DNA from: CAWIXB01 sp963839955
GTDB lineage: Bacteria; Actinomycetota; Actinomycetes; JACCUZ01
Length of the DNA stretch: 64,000 bases
Reading direction: 5' to 3'
Assembly (NCBI GenBank): GCA_963839955.1
Contig: CAWIXB010000001.1
Span: 1,550,001-1,614,000, forward strand
In this document: one piece after another, positions 39,477-46,477 of the stretch
Position numbering within the stretch: position 1 is the first letter of the stretch
How the letters are laid out: the number at the start of each line of letters is the position of its first letter
Position numbers and translations under genes: made by a program
The notes under the pieces: generated by a model
Database searches by the model: none
The model's input: the letters and a program-made list of their open reading frames with translations, nothing else
Told to the model about the DNA's origin: nothing

Positions 39477-40691
39477 TCAGGCCTCCTCGCCGTTCCAGTG
39501 AGGGTTCTCCCAGATGACGGCGCCGCCCATCCCGATGCCGACGCACATGGCGGTGAGGCCGTAGCGCACCTCGCGGTGCTGCTCGAACTGCCGGGCCAGC
39601 TGGGTCATGAGCCGGACGCCGGACGAGGCCAGCGGGTGGCCGAGCGCGATGGCGCCGCCGTACTCGTTGACGCGCTCGTCGTCGTCGGCGACGCCGAAGT
39701 GGTCGAGGAAGGCCAGCACCTGCACGGCGAAGGCCTCGTTGAGCTCGAACAGGCCGATGTCCTCGATCGCGAGGCCGGCGTTGGCGAGTGCCTTCTCGGT
39801 GGCGGGGACCGGGCCGATGCCCATGACCTCCGGCTCGACACCGGCGAAGGCGAACGAGACCAGGCGCATCCGCACCGGCAGGCCGAGCTCGCGGGCGGTG
39901 TCCTCCGCGGCGAGCAGACACGCTGTGGCGCCGTCGTTGAGGCCTGCGGCGTTGCCCGCCGTCACGCGGCCGTGCGGGCGGAAGGGTGTCTTGAGCGATG
40001 CGAGCTGCTCCATCGTCGTACCGGGCCGCGGTGGCTCGTCGCGCGTCGCGAGGCCCCAGCCCTGCTCGGCGCTGCGCGTCGCCACCGTGACGAGATCCGG
40101 CTCGATGTGGCCGTTCGCATAGGCCTTGGCCAGCTTGTCCTGACTGGCGACGGCGAACGCGTCGCAGCGCTCCTTGGTCAGTGCAGGCAAGCGGTCGTGG
40201 ACGTTCTCGGCCGTCGCGCCCATGACGAGCGCGGACGGGTCGACGAGCTTCTCCGCGATGATGCGCGGGTTCGGGTCGACACCGTCGCCCATCGGGTGGT
40301 GGCCCATGTGCTCGACGCCGCCCGCGATGACCACGTCGTACGCGCCGAACGCGATGCCGCCCGCGGTCGTCGTCACCGCGGTCATGGCCCCCGCGCACAT
40401 GCGGTCGATCGCGAAGCCCGGCACGGTCTTCGGGAGGCCGGCGAGCAGTGCGGCGGTGCGGCCGATGGTCAGCCCCTGGTCGCCGGTCTGCGTGGTCGCC
40501 GCGATGGCGACGTCGTCGACGCGCTCGGGCGGCAGCTCGGGATGGCGGCGGACGAGTTCGCGGATGCAGCGGATGACGAGGTCGTCGGCGCGCGTCTCGG
40601 CGTACATGCCTTCGGGACCGGCCTTGCCGAACGGGGTGCGCACACCGTCGACGAAGACGACGTCGCGGACCTGCCTGGGCTCACGGGGCAC
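39477..40691 (-). CDS. fadA: Acetyl-CoA C-acyltransferase (3-ketoacyl-CoA thiolase)
   Basis: 404 residues of the thiolase family. The acylated nucleophile is Cys99 in DRMCAGAM. The C-terminal catalytic motifs are NEAFAVQ, GGAIALGHPLASSG (His base) and CVGIGMGG (Cys base). It completes beta-oxidation by cleaving 3-ketoacyl-CoA with CoA. GTG 40691 has AGGAGGACCC ahead, a strong ribosome site. It is the first gene of the fadA-fadB pair. The promoter must lie in the 100-bp gap to the methyltransferase gene. No FadR-like regulator is seen. Confidence 0.97.
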   Translation of the reverse strand: MPREPRQVRDVVFVDGVRTPFGKAGPEGMYAETRADDLVIRCIRELVRRHPELPPERVDDVAIAATTQTGDQGLTIGRTAALLAGLPKTVPGFAIDRMCAGAMTAVTTTAGGIAFGAYDVVIAGGVEHMGHHPMGDGVDPNPRIIAEKLVDPSALVMGATAENVHDRLPALTKERCDAFAVASQDKLAKAYANGHIEPDLVTVATRSAEQGWGLATRDEPPRPGTTMEQLASLKTPFRPHGRVTAGNAAGLNDGATACLLAAEDTARELGLPVRMRLVSFAFAGVEPEVMGIGPVPATEKALANAGLAIEDIGLFELNEAFAVQVLAFLDHFGVADDDERVNEYGGAIALGHPLASSGVRLMTQLARQFEQHREVRYGLTAMCVGIGMGGAVIWENPHWNGEEA

Positions 40692-40795
40692 CGGGTCCTC
40701 CTGCAGTGAGAGGTCGAAGCGGGGGGTTCGGTCCGCCTCGTGGGTGATGCTACTTGCGGGTAACTAGTGCGGTCCGCGTGGGTCGCGCCGGTTGG

Positions 40796-41614
40796 TCAGA
40801 GCTCGGTGTCCCACCAGAGCACGACCGACTCGCGCGGAGTTGCTGGCTGTTCGGCCATCAGCGCGGCAACCTCCGGCTCGCGGCTGACCGGCAGGCAGAG
40901 ACGACGGCGGGTGAGGGCGACGTACGCCGCTCGTTGGGGTCCGTCGCGGTCGGGAGCCGGCCGCGACCATCGCTCGACGTTCGGGTCGATGCCGAGCTCG
41001 CGCAGCACCGCGACCGCGAGGTCGGCGCTCGGGCCGTCGGGGCGTGGCTGGTGGTGGAAGTGCTGCCAGAGCGGGCCGAGGCCGGTCCACGGATGCCGTG
41101 CGGTGAGCTCGACGACGACGCGACGGCGGGCGTGGGCGTCGAGGGCGCGCGCGACGTCGGGCAGGTCCGCGGTGTTGTAGAAGACGTGGCTGCAGACGAC
41201 GACGTCACACTGCTCGACGTCGTCGGCGACGCCGGGCCAGCGGCCGAGGTGCGAGCGCAGGTCGGGCGTGGGGTTGGTGTCGCTGCGCCGGAGCGCGGTC
41301 GCGACCTCGTCCAGCATCGGCAGGGCCTCGTCGACGACCACCAGGCGGGCGGCAGGCGGCACGAGCGGGAGGCTGGCCGCGCCGCCGCCGACGCCGACGT
41401 CGAGCACCGACCCACCGCGCGGCAGCGCCTCGCGCGCTTTGGCGAGCAGCGGTGAGCCAGCATCGGTGTCTCTCGGCCGCGTGGTGTCGACGCGGAACAG
41501 CTCGGGCGGGTGGCCGTAGGGCGACTCGGGCGCCGCCGCGAGGATCTCGGCGTCGATCGTCCACGCTGCGAGCTCGGCCGCCCACTGCCCGGCGGCGGTG
41601 AGTTGCGGGGTCAT
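40796..41614 (-). CDS. Class I SAM-dependent methyltransferase
   Basis: 272 residues. The Rossmann motif I is SVLDVGVGGGAASLP (about 70-84), with an acidic strand-2 end (VVVDEALPML) and the later VVCSHVFYNTADLP. The C-terminal 60 residues lack a known substrate domain. It is a typical cytoplasmic methyltransferase whose substrate cannot be told. GTG/ATG start at 41614 is fixed by overlapping (ATGA) the AlkD-like gene, which is transcribed first. Both are co-translated. Its partner being a DNA-alkylation repair-like protein may hint at nucleic acid, but this is weak. Confidence 0.9.
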   Translation of the reverse strand: MTPQLTAAGQWAAELAAWTIDAEILAAAPESPYGHPPELFRVDTTRPRDTDAGSPLLAKAREALPRGGSVLDVGVGGGAASLPLVPPAARLVVVDEALPMLDEVATALRRSDTNPTPDLRSHLGRWPGVADDVEQCDVVVCSHVFYNTADLPDVARALDAHARRRVVVELTARHPWTGLGPLWQHFHHQPRPDGPSADLAVAVLRELGIDPNVERWSRPAPDRDGPQRAAYVALTRRRLCLPVSREPEVAALMAEQPATPRESVVLWWDTEL

Positions 41615-42309
41615 GCAGGCACGAGGTGCTTGAGGGCTTCGCGGCGGGAGAGCGCGCTGAGGCGGTCATCGCGCTCGGCAACGAATTGTCGTACCCATTC
41701 GGGGTTCGTCTTCGCCAGGTCTCGCAGCGCCCACCCGATCGCCTTGCGCAGGAAGAAGTCGCGGTCATCGAGGTTGGCGTCGATGCAGCGGATGAGCAGG
41801 TCGAGGTCCGTGAAGTCCTTGGCGCCGACCTGGCAGATGATCGAGACGCGGCGCAGCCACCGGTCGGGGTCGGTGCTCCAGACGAGCATCGCCGACCGTG
41901 TGTCTGCCGGTGCTGCGTGCAGCAGGTCGGCGATCCGGTGCGCGACCTCGTCGACGAGGTCCCACCACGCGCCGGTGACGATGAGGTAGCGGTAGAGGTC
42001 GAGCGACGACGGGTCGCGGGCCCATGTCGTCGCGCTGCGGTGTGCGGCGATGGCCAGGGCGGCGTGGCGCTCCTCGCGGTACTCGGCGTTGTCCCAGAGG
42101 TCGCGAATGGCGCTCTGCCACTCGTCGCGGTCGTCGAGCGGATGCTCTGCGACGACGGAGCGGACGACCTGCCGGATGACCGGCAGGTTCACGCCGAGGC
42201 AGGGCATCTCGGACTTGAGGTAGGCGCGCATGCCCTCGGCCTTGGTGGGGTCTGCGACCCCCGCCAACTCCCGTCGGACGAGATCGGCGACTGCAGCGGA
42301 GCGCGACAC
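41611..42309 (-). CDS. DNA alkylation repair protein (AlkD-like HEAT-repeat)
   Basis: 232 residues, all-helical, with the AlkD-type pattern GMRAYLKSEMPCLGVNLPVIR, then HAALAIAAHRS, then WWDLVDEVAHRIADLL and FFLRKAIGWALRDLAKTNPEWVRQF split over consecutive HEAT-like helices. AlkD is a DNA glycosylase that removes 3-methyladenine and 7-methylguanine without base flipping. The catalytic Asp and Trp of AlkD seem to be in WWDLVDE. GTG 42309 is chosen because it is 7 bases after TACCGT on the minus strand. The gene is divergent from the FAD oxidoreductase (about 58 bp) and overlaps the methyltransferase by 4 bp. Confidence 0.88.
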   Translation of the reverse strand: MSRSAAVADLVRRELAGVADPTKAEGMRAYLKSEMPCLGVNLPVIRQVVRSVVAEHPLDDRDEWQSAIRDLWDNAEYREERHAALAIAAHRSATTWARDPSSLDLYRYLIVTGAWWDLVDEVAHRIADLLHAAPADTRSAMLVWSTDPDRWLRRVSIICQVGAKDFTDLDLLIRCIDANLDDRDFFLRKAIGWALRDLAKTNPEWVRQFVAERDDRLSALSRREALKHLVPA

Positions 42310-42316
42310 GTCGGCC

Positions 42317-42322
42317 ACGGTA
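42317..42322 (-). promoter_or_regulatory. Putative -10 element for AlkD-like gene
   Basis: On the minus strand TACCGT, seven bases before GTG 42309. It supports GTG 42309 rather than GTG 42318. Confidence 0.55.
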
Positions 42323-42353
42323 GCGGCGCGTGCCGGCACCGTCCGGGGGCGGT

Positions 42354-42359
42354 TAGGGT
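42354..42359 (+). promoter_or_regulatory. Putative -10 element for FAD oxidoreductase
   Basis: TAGGGT, exactly seven bases before ATG 42367. The divergent AlkD-like -10 is only 31 bp away, so the two promoters overlap. Confidence 0.6.
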
Positions 42360-42366
42360 GGCGGCC

Positions 42367-43815
42367 ATGTCGTCTGAGGCGCCGGTCGTGGTGCTCGGCG
42401 GCGGACCGGCGGGGCTCGCGGCGGCTTGGCAGGCGGCGAAGAAGGGCCACCACGTCACGCTTCTCGAACGTGCGCCGCGGGTGGGCGGGATGGCCGGGTC
42501 CTTCGAGGTCGGGGGCGTGCGCGTCGACCACGGCAGTCATCGGCTGCACCCCGCGACGCCGCCGCACCTGTTGGCCGACCTCCGCGAACTGCTGCGCGGC
42601 GACCTGCAGACCAGGCCCCGCAACGGGCGACTGCGGGTCGCCGGCACCTGGGTCGGCTTCCCGTTGCGCGCCGGGGAGCTGCTCCGTGCGCTTCCGCCGT
42701 CGATGCTCGCGCGGGTCGCCGCCGAGGCCGTGACCGCGCCGGCGCGCAGAAGCAACGGAGCATCGAGCTTCGCCGCCAGCCTGACCAAGGGTCTCGGGCC
42801 CACGCTCTACGGCCAGCTGTACGCGCCGTACGCCGAGAAGCTCTGGGGGCTGCCGGGCGAGCGCATCTCCGCCGACCAGGCCGCGAAGCGCGTCACCGCC
42901 GACACACCGTGGAAGGTCGCCGCCCGGCTGCTGCGCGTCGACCGGCGCGGCACGTCGACGGGACAGGGCCGCGTCTTCTACTACCCGCGACGCGGCTTCG
43001 GGCAGATCGTCGAGGCGCTCGCCGACGCCGCGGCCGCCGCCGGCGTCGACATCCGGCTCGGCTCCGAGGTCACCGATGTCGTGCATGACCGCGACGGCGT
43101 ACGGGTCCGCACCAATGTCGTGCATGACCGCGACGGCGTACGGGTGCGCACCAAGGACGGCGAGGCCATCGAGGCCGCCCGCGCGTTTTCGACGCTGCCG
43201 ATGCCACTGCTCGCCCGCGTGTGCACCCCCGGACCCAGCGACGCGGTGCTGGCCTCGGCTGCACAGCTCCGGTTCCGCGCCATGGCTCTCGTCTACGTCG
43301 TGCACGAGGGCGGCCGCTGGACGCCGTACGACGCGCACTACCTGCCCGGCCCGGAGACGGCGGTGACGCGCATCTCGGAACCGGCCAACTACCGCGACAG
43401 CGCCGACGACCCACCGGACCGCAGTGTGCTGTGCGCCGAGATCCCGTGCGCGGTGGGGGACGAGGTCTGGACCGCAGACGACGACGCACTGGCCGCGATG
43501 GTCGACGACGCGCTCGTCGCAACCGGCCTGCCGCCGGTGCGTCGCAGTGCCGTCTTCGTACGACGGCTGCCGCATGTCTACCCCGTCTACGAGAACGGGT
43601 ACGCCGAGCACCTCGCCGGGCTCGACGCGTGGGCGGGCTCACTCGGGACCGTCACGACGTTCGGCCGGCTCGGGCTCTTCGCGCACGACAACACGCACCA
43701 CGCGATGGCGATGGCCTACGACGCGGTGACCGCGCTGCGACCCGACGGCTCGCTCGACGAGCCGGAGTGGTCGGCCGCGCGGGAGCGGTTCGCGAGCCAC
43801 GTGGTCGAGGACTGA
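42367..43815 (+). CDS. FAD-dependent oxidoreductase (protoporphyrinogen oxidase/UDP-galactopyranose mutase-like)
   Basis: 482 residues. The N-terminal Rossmann fingerprint is VVVLGGGPAGLAAAWQAA, with the FAD-binding VGGMAGSFEVGGVRVDHGSH next. The middle contains YAPYAEKLWGLPGERIS, a segment typical of a glycan-associated group of amine-oxidase-fold enzymes related to UDP-galactopyranose mutase. It is distinct from the heme HemY at 54,863. Within it a 39-bp direct duplication gives two 13-residue copies in tandem (VVHDRDGVRVRT core), so the protein is 13 residues longer than its parent. It converges with the flippase-glycosyltransferase gene with a 100-bp overlap of coding ends. Leaderless by promoter. 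Confidence 0.87.
   Translation: MSSEAPVVVLGGGPAGLAAAWQAAKKGHHVTLLERAPRVGGMAGSFEVGGVRVDHGSHRLHPATPPHLLADLRELLRGDLQTRPRNGRLRVAGTWVGFPLRAGELLRALPPSMLARVAAEAVTAPARRSNGASSFAASLTKGLGPTLYGQLYAPYAEKLWGLPGERISADQAAKRVTADTPWKVAARLLRVDRRGTSTGQGRVFYYPRRGFGQIVEALADAAAAAGVDIRLGSEVTDVVHDRDGVRVRTNVVHDRDGVRVRTKDGEAIEAARAFSTLPMPLLARVCTPGPSDAVLASAAQLRFRAMALVYVVHEGGRWTPYDAHYLPGPETAVTRISEPANYRDSADDPPDRSVLCAEIPCAVGDEVWTADDDALAAMVDDALVATGLPPVRRSAVFVRRLPHVYPVYENGYAEHLAGLDAWAGSLGTVTTFGRLGLFAHDNTHHAMAMAYDAVTALRPDGSLDEPEWSAARERFASHVVED
43076..43153 (+). repeat. 39-bp in-frame tandem duplication inside FAD oxidoreductase gene
   Basis: Bases 43076-43114 and 43115-43153 are the same apart from one C-to-G difference (43107 versus 43146), which is silent (GTC/GTG). 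In protein terms 13 residues are repeated back to back. The near-identity shows a very recent duplication, or an assembly artefact. Confidence 0.95.
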
Positions 43816-45437
43816 GCCACCGGCGACGACCCCAGCTCGCGGTGCACGGCGGGCAGTACGCGCCGCAGATAGACACCGAGCCGCACGAAACTCGTGCCTG
43901 CTTCGCGAAAGCCGTAGGTGATCGGCACCTCGCCGTAGCGGTAGCCCTTGGCGAGCAGGTCGAGTGTCAGCACCTGCGCGTAGTTGTAGTCGTGCACGAC
44001 CTCGGCGTCCGCCGCAGCCGCCGATGAGAAGGCCCGGAAGCCGCTCTGCCCATCGGTGATGTCACGACGGCGAGCCACCCAGCGCAGACACATTGTCAGC
44101 ACCCGGTTGCCGAACCTGCGATGCGGCAACATCCGGCGGATGCTGCCCGCGAACCGCGAACCGGCGCAGTAGTCGAGCTCACCGGAGAGCACGGGGGCGG
44201 CCACCTGCGCCACGTCCTCGGGGAAGTACTCGCCGTCGGCGTCGAGGTAGACGACGGCGGCCGGGCCGAACGCGCAGGCCTCCGCGAGCCCGCGTCGCAC
44301 TGCTGCACCCAGGCCGAGGTTCGCCGGCTGCGCGACGACGGTCGCGCCGGCGGCGGCTGCCTCGGCCGCGGAGCCGTCGCGTGACCCGTCGTCGACGACG
44401 AGTACCTCCACGGGTCGCCCGCCGCAGGTGGGCGGCACCCGGCGTACGACGTCGCCGACCGTCGTCTCCTCGTCGTAGACGGGGATCATCACCACGATCG
44501 GCGCGCCCGGCCGCACCGCAACGGCCGGGGGTCGTGGTGGCACCGCGCGCGCCACCCGCAGCCGGCCCCAGAAGCCCGGTGCCGGGACGAACAGCGCCAC
44601 TCCGCCCACCACCAGCGCGTAGAGCGTCTTGAGGGCGTGCGTCGCCAGTGCTATCGCGAAGGCGACACCGGGGGAGACACCGGTGCCGACCAGAGCGGCC
44701 GTCGCGACGGCTTCGTAGGTGCCGAAGCCACCCGGAGTCAGTGCAAGCGTCTGCGCCGCGATGGTGACGGCGGTGACCCCCACCGCTTCGTACGCCGTGA
44801 GCGGTGCCCCGGCGGCGCGCGCAACCGACCAGACGACGGCCGACTCGAGCGCCCACGCAGCGACGGCGGCTGCCGCAACCGCCGGCCCCGGCACGCGCAG
44901 GAGATCGGTGTGCCGGCGCGACCACAGCAAGCCGCCCACTGTGACGGCGACGAGCAAGGTCGCCGCGGCCGCGAGGCCGACCACGCCGGCGCCTCCGGCA
45001 GCGTCGACGAGCATCGCCGGTGCGAGCGCCGCCGCGAGCGCGAGCACGGCCAGCAGGTCGGCGCCGCGCAAGGTGACGGTCGACGCCGCCACCGGGCCGA
45101 TCGGCAGGGTGGTGCGGCGCACGACGCTGACGGGTCGCAGCGCCTCACCGAGCCGGGCCGGCAGCACGTGGTTGCCCAACAGGGCCACGTGCAGCGCGGC
45201 CCACGACTGGCGGAGCGGCAGAGCGGGCAACACCCGCCGCCACGACCAGGCACGAAGCGCGAAGGCGGCGGCATAGGCACCGAGGGCGAGCGTCACGCCC
45301 AGGGGATCGCGGACGAGCGCGCTCGCGACCTGCGCGAGGTCGTCGCCGCGTACCGCGTCGGCAAGGTAGACACCGGAGAGCGCGAGCAGCGCGACGGCAG
45401 CCGCCAGCCGGAGCCGGCGGGACCGGAGCAACCTCAC
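43716..45437 (-). CDS. Flippase-like membrane domain fused to GT2 glycosyltransferase
   Basis: 573 residues. The N-terminal half (about 1-300) has eight or more helices of the lysylphosphatidylglycerol-synthase/UPF0104 transporter type (ALRPVSVVRRTTLPIGPVAA, LTPGGFGTYEAVATAALVG). The C-terminal half (about 325-535) is a GT2 domain: VVMIPVYDEETTVGDVV, VVDDGSRDGSA, VVYLDADGEYFPED (DXD-like) and DITDGQSGFRAFS, similar to dolichyl-phosphate mannose synthase. It should make a polyprenyl-phosphate sugar and may flip it. GTG 45437 has GGGGAGAGGGG upstream. A DtxR-like box lies 26 bp further up. Its 3' end overlaps the FAD gene by 100 bp. Confidence 0.87.
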   Translation of the reverse strand: MRLLRSRRLRLAAAVALLALSGVYLADAVRGDDLAQVASALVRDPLGVTLALGAYAAAFALRAWSWRRVLPALPLRQSWAALHVALLGNHVLPARLGEALRPVSVVRRTTLPIGPVAASTVTLRGADLLAVLALAAALAPAMLVDAAGGAGVVGLAAAATLLVAVTVGGLLWSRRHTDLLRVPGPAVAAAAVAAWALESAVVWSVARAAGAPLTAYEAVGVTAVTIAAQTLALTPGGFGTYEAVATAALVGTGVSPGVAFAIALATHALKTLYALVVGGVALFVPAPGFWGRLRVARAVPPRPPAVAVRPGAPIVVMIPVYDEETTVGDVVRRVPPTCGGRPVEVLVVDDGSRDGSAAEAAAAGATVVAQPANLGLGAAVRRGLAEACAFGPAAVVYLDADGEYFPEDVAQVAAPVLSGELDYCAGSRFAGSIRRMLPHRRFGNRVLTMCLRWVARRRDITDGQSGFRAFSSAAAADAEVVHDYNYAQVLTLDLLAKGYRYGEVPITYGFREAGTSFVRLGVYLRRVLPAVHRELGSSPVAQSSTTWLANRSRAADHSGSSSEPSGRSAVTAS

Positions 45438-45462
45438 TGGCGCACCCCTCTCCCCTTTCTCG

Positions 45463-45481
45463 TTTGGTGAGGCTACCCTTA
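45463..45481. promoter_or_regulatory. DtxR/IdeR-like iron box between glycosylation operons
   Basis: TTTGGTGAGGCTACCCTTA agrees at 15 of 19 positions with the consensus TTAGGTTAGGCTAACCTAA. It lies between the divergent starts at 45437 and 45566, so it could repress either direction, including the operon that ends with efeU. Confidence 0.6.
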
Positions 45482-45565
45482 CCCGCGCGGCCCCTCGATC
45501 GAGGGGCCGCCCACGCCTAGCAGGCGTCGCCACCGCGCCCGCGTCGCCGCCGAGAGGAGCCGCGC

Positions 45566-46477
45566 GTGACTGTTGTCGTCACCGGCGCGTCGGGCTTCCT
45601 CGGCTGCAGCCTCGTCGCCGGCCTCGTCGCGCGTGGGGAGCACGTCGTCGCCGTCGACCGGGTCCCGACGGCCGAACGCGACGGGGTTCTCGCCCTGACT
45701 GCCGACCTGCTCGACCGCGACGAGCTGGTCGATACGGCGCTGGGCACCGCGGACGCGGTCTTCCATCTGGCCGGGTGCCCCGGCGTGCGCGACGACCCCG
45801 CCGGGCCGGCCGCGACCGATGCGCGGCGCCAGCGCGACAACGTCGACGCCACGGCGCGCGTCCTCGCCGCTGTCCCGTACGACGTCCCGCTCGTTGTTGC
45901 CTCGTCGTCCTCGGTCTACGGCGGCAGCCGTCGTGGGCGTCCGTCGAGGGAGCACGACGGACTCGAACCGCGGGGTGGATACGCCGCGAGCAAGATCGCC
46001 GTCGAGGCGCTCTGCGCGGAGCGGCTGCGCCGTGGCGGTGTGGTCAGCGTGGCCCGCCCGTTCACGGTGGTCGGAGAGGGCCAGCGCCCGGACATGGCAC
46101 TCTCGCGCTGGCTGGCCGACGCGCGGGCCGGAGAGCCGCTGCGTGTCTTCGGCTCGCTCGAGCGGACCCGTGATCTCACCGACGTCCGCGACGCGGCGAG
46201 GGTGTTCATGGCCCTCGCCGACCACAGGTTCCGCGGCGCCGTCAACGTTGGTACCGGGCAGGCACACAGCCTGGCCGACATGGTCGCGGCCGTGGCGAAC
46301 GCCATCGGCTGCGACCAGCGCGTGGTCATCGTGCCCGCTGCACCGGCCGAGGTGTCGGCCACGCGCGCGTGCACGCGTCGGCTTCGCGCGGCGGTCGGCT
46401 TCGTGCCGCACACCGACCTGCCTGACGTCGTCGCGCGGCAGCTCGCCGCCGAGGGCGCCGTGGAGGTGGCGGCGTGA
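45566..46477 (+). CDS. NAD-dependent sugar epimerase/dehydratase (extended SDR)
   Basis: 303 residues. The N-terminal TVVVTGASGFLGCSLV is the GxxGxxG NAD-binding motif; ASSSSVYGG and YAASK supply Ser, Tyr and Lys of the SDR triad, and FHLAGCPGVRDD is also typical. It acts on a nucleotide sugar in the cytoplasm, likely as a 4-epimerase. GTG 45566 has GAGGAG 10 bases upstream. The box at 45463 lies 85 bp upstream. It overlaps the next gene by 4 bp and starts the operon that includes efeU. Confidence 0.9.
   Translation: MTVVVTGASGFLGCSLVAGLVARGEHVVAVDRVPTAERDGVLALTADLLDRDELVDTALGTADAVFHLAGCPGVRDDPAGPAATDARRQRDNVDATARVLAAVPYDVPLVVASSSSVYGGSRRGRPSREHDGLEPRGGYAASKIAVEALCAERLRRGGVVSVARPFTVVGEGQRPDMALSRWLADARAGEPLRVFGSLERTRDLTDVRDAARVFMALADHRFRGAVNVGTGQAHSLADMVAAVANAIGCDQRVVIVPAAPAEVSATRACTRRLRAAVGFVPHTDLPDVVARQLAAEGAVEVAA

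Noticed and set aside
42351..42366. GGTTAGGGTG as a third DtxR/IdeR half site
   Set aside because: Only one half agrees; better explained as the TAGGGT -10 element.
43076..43153. CRISPR-like or regulatory repeat
   Set aside because: Only two adjacent copies without spacers, entirely within coding sequence.
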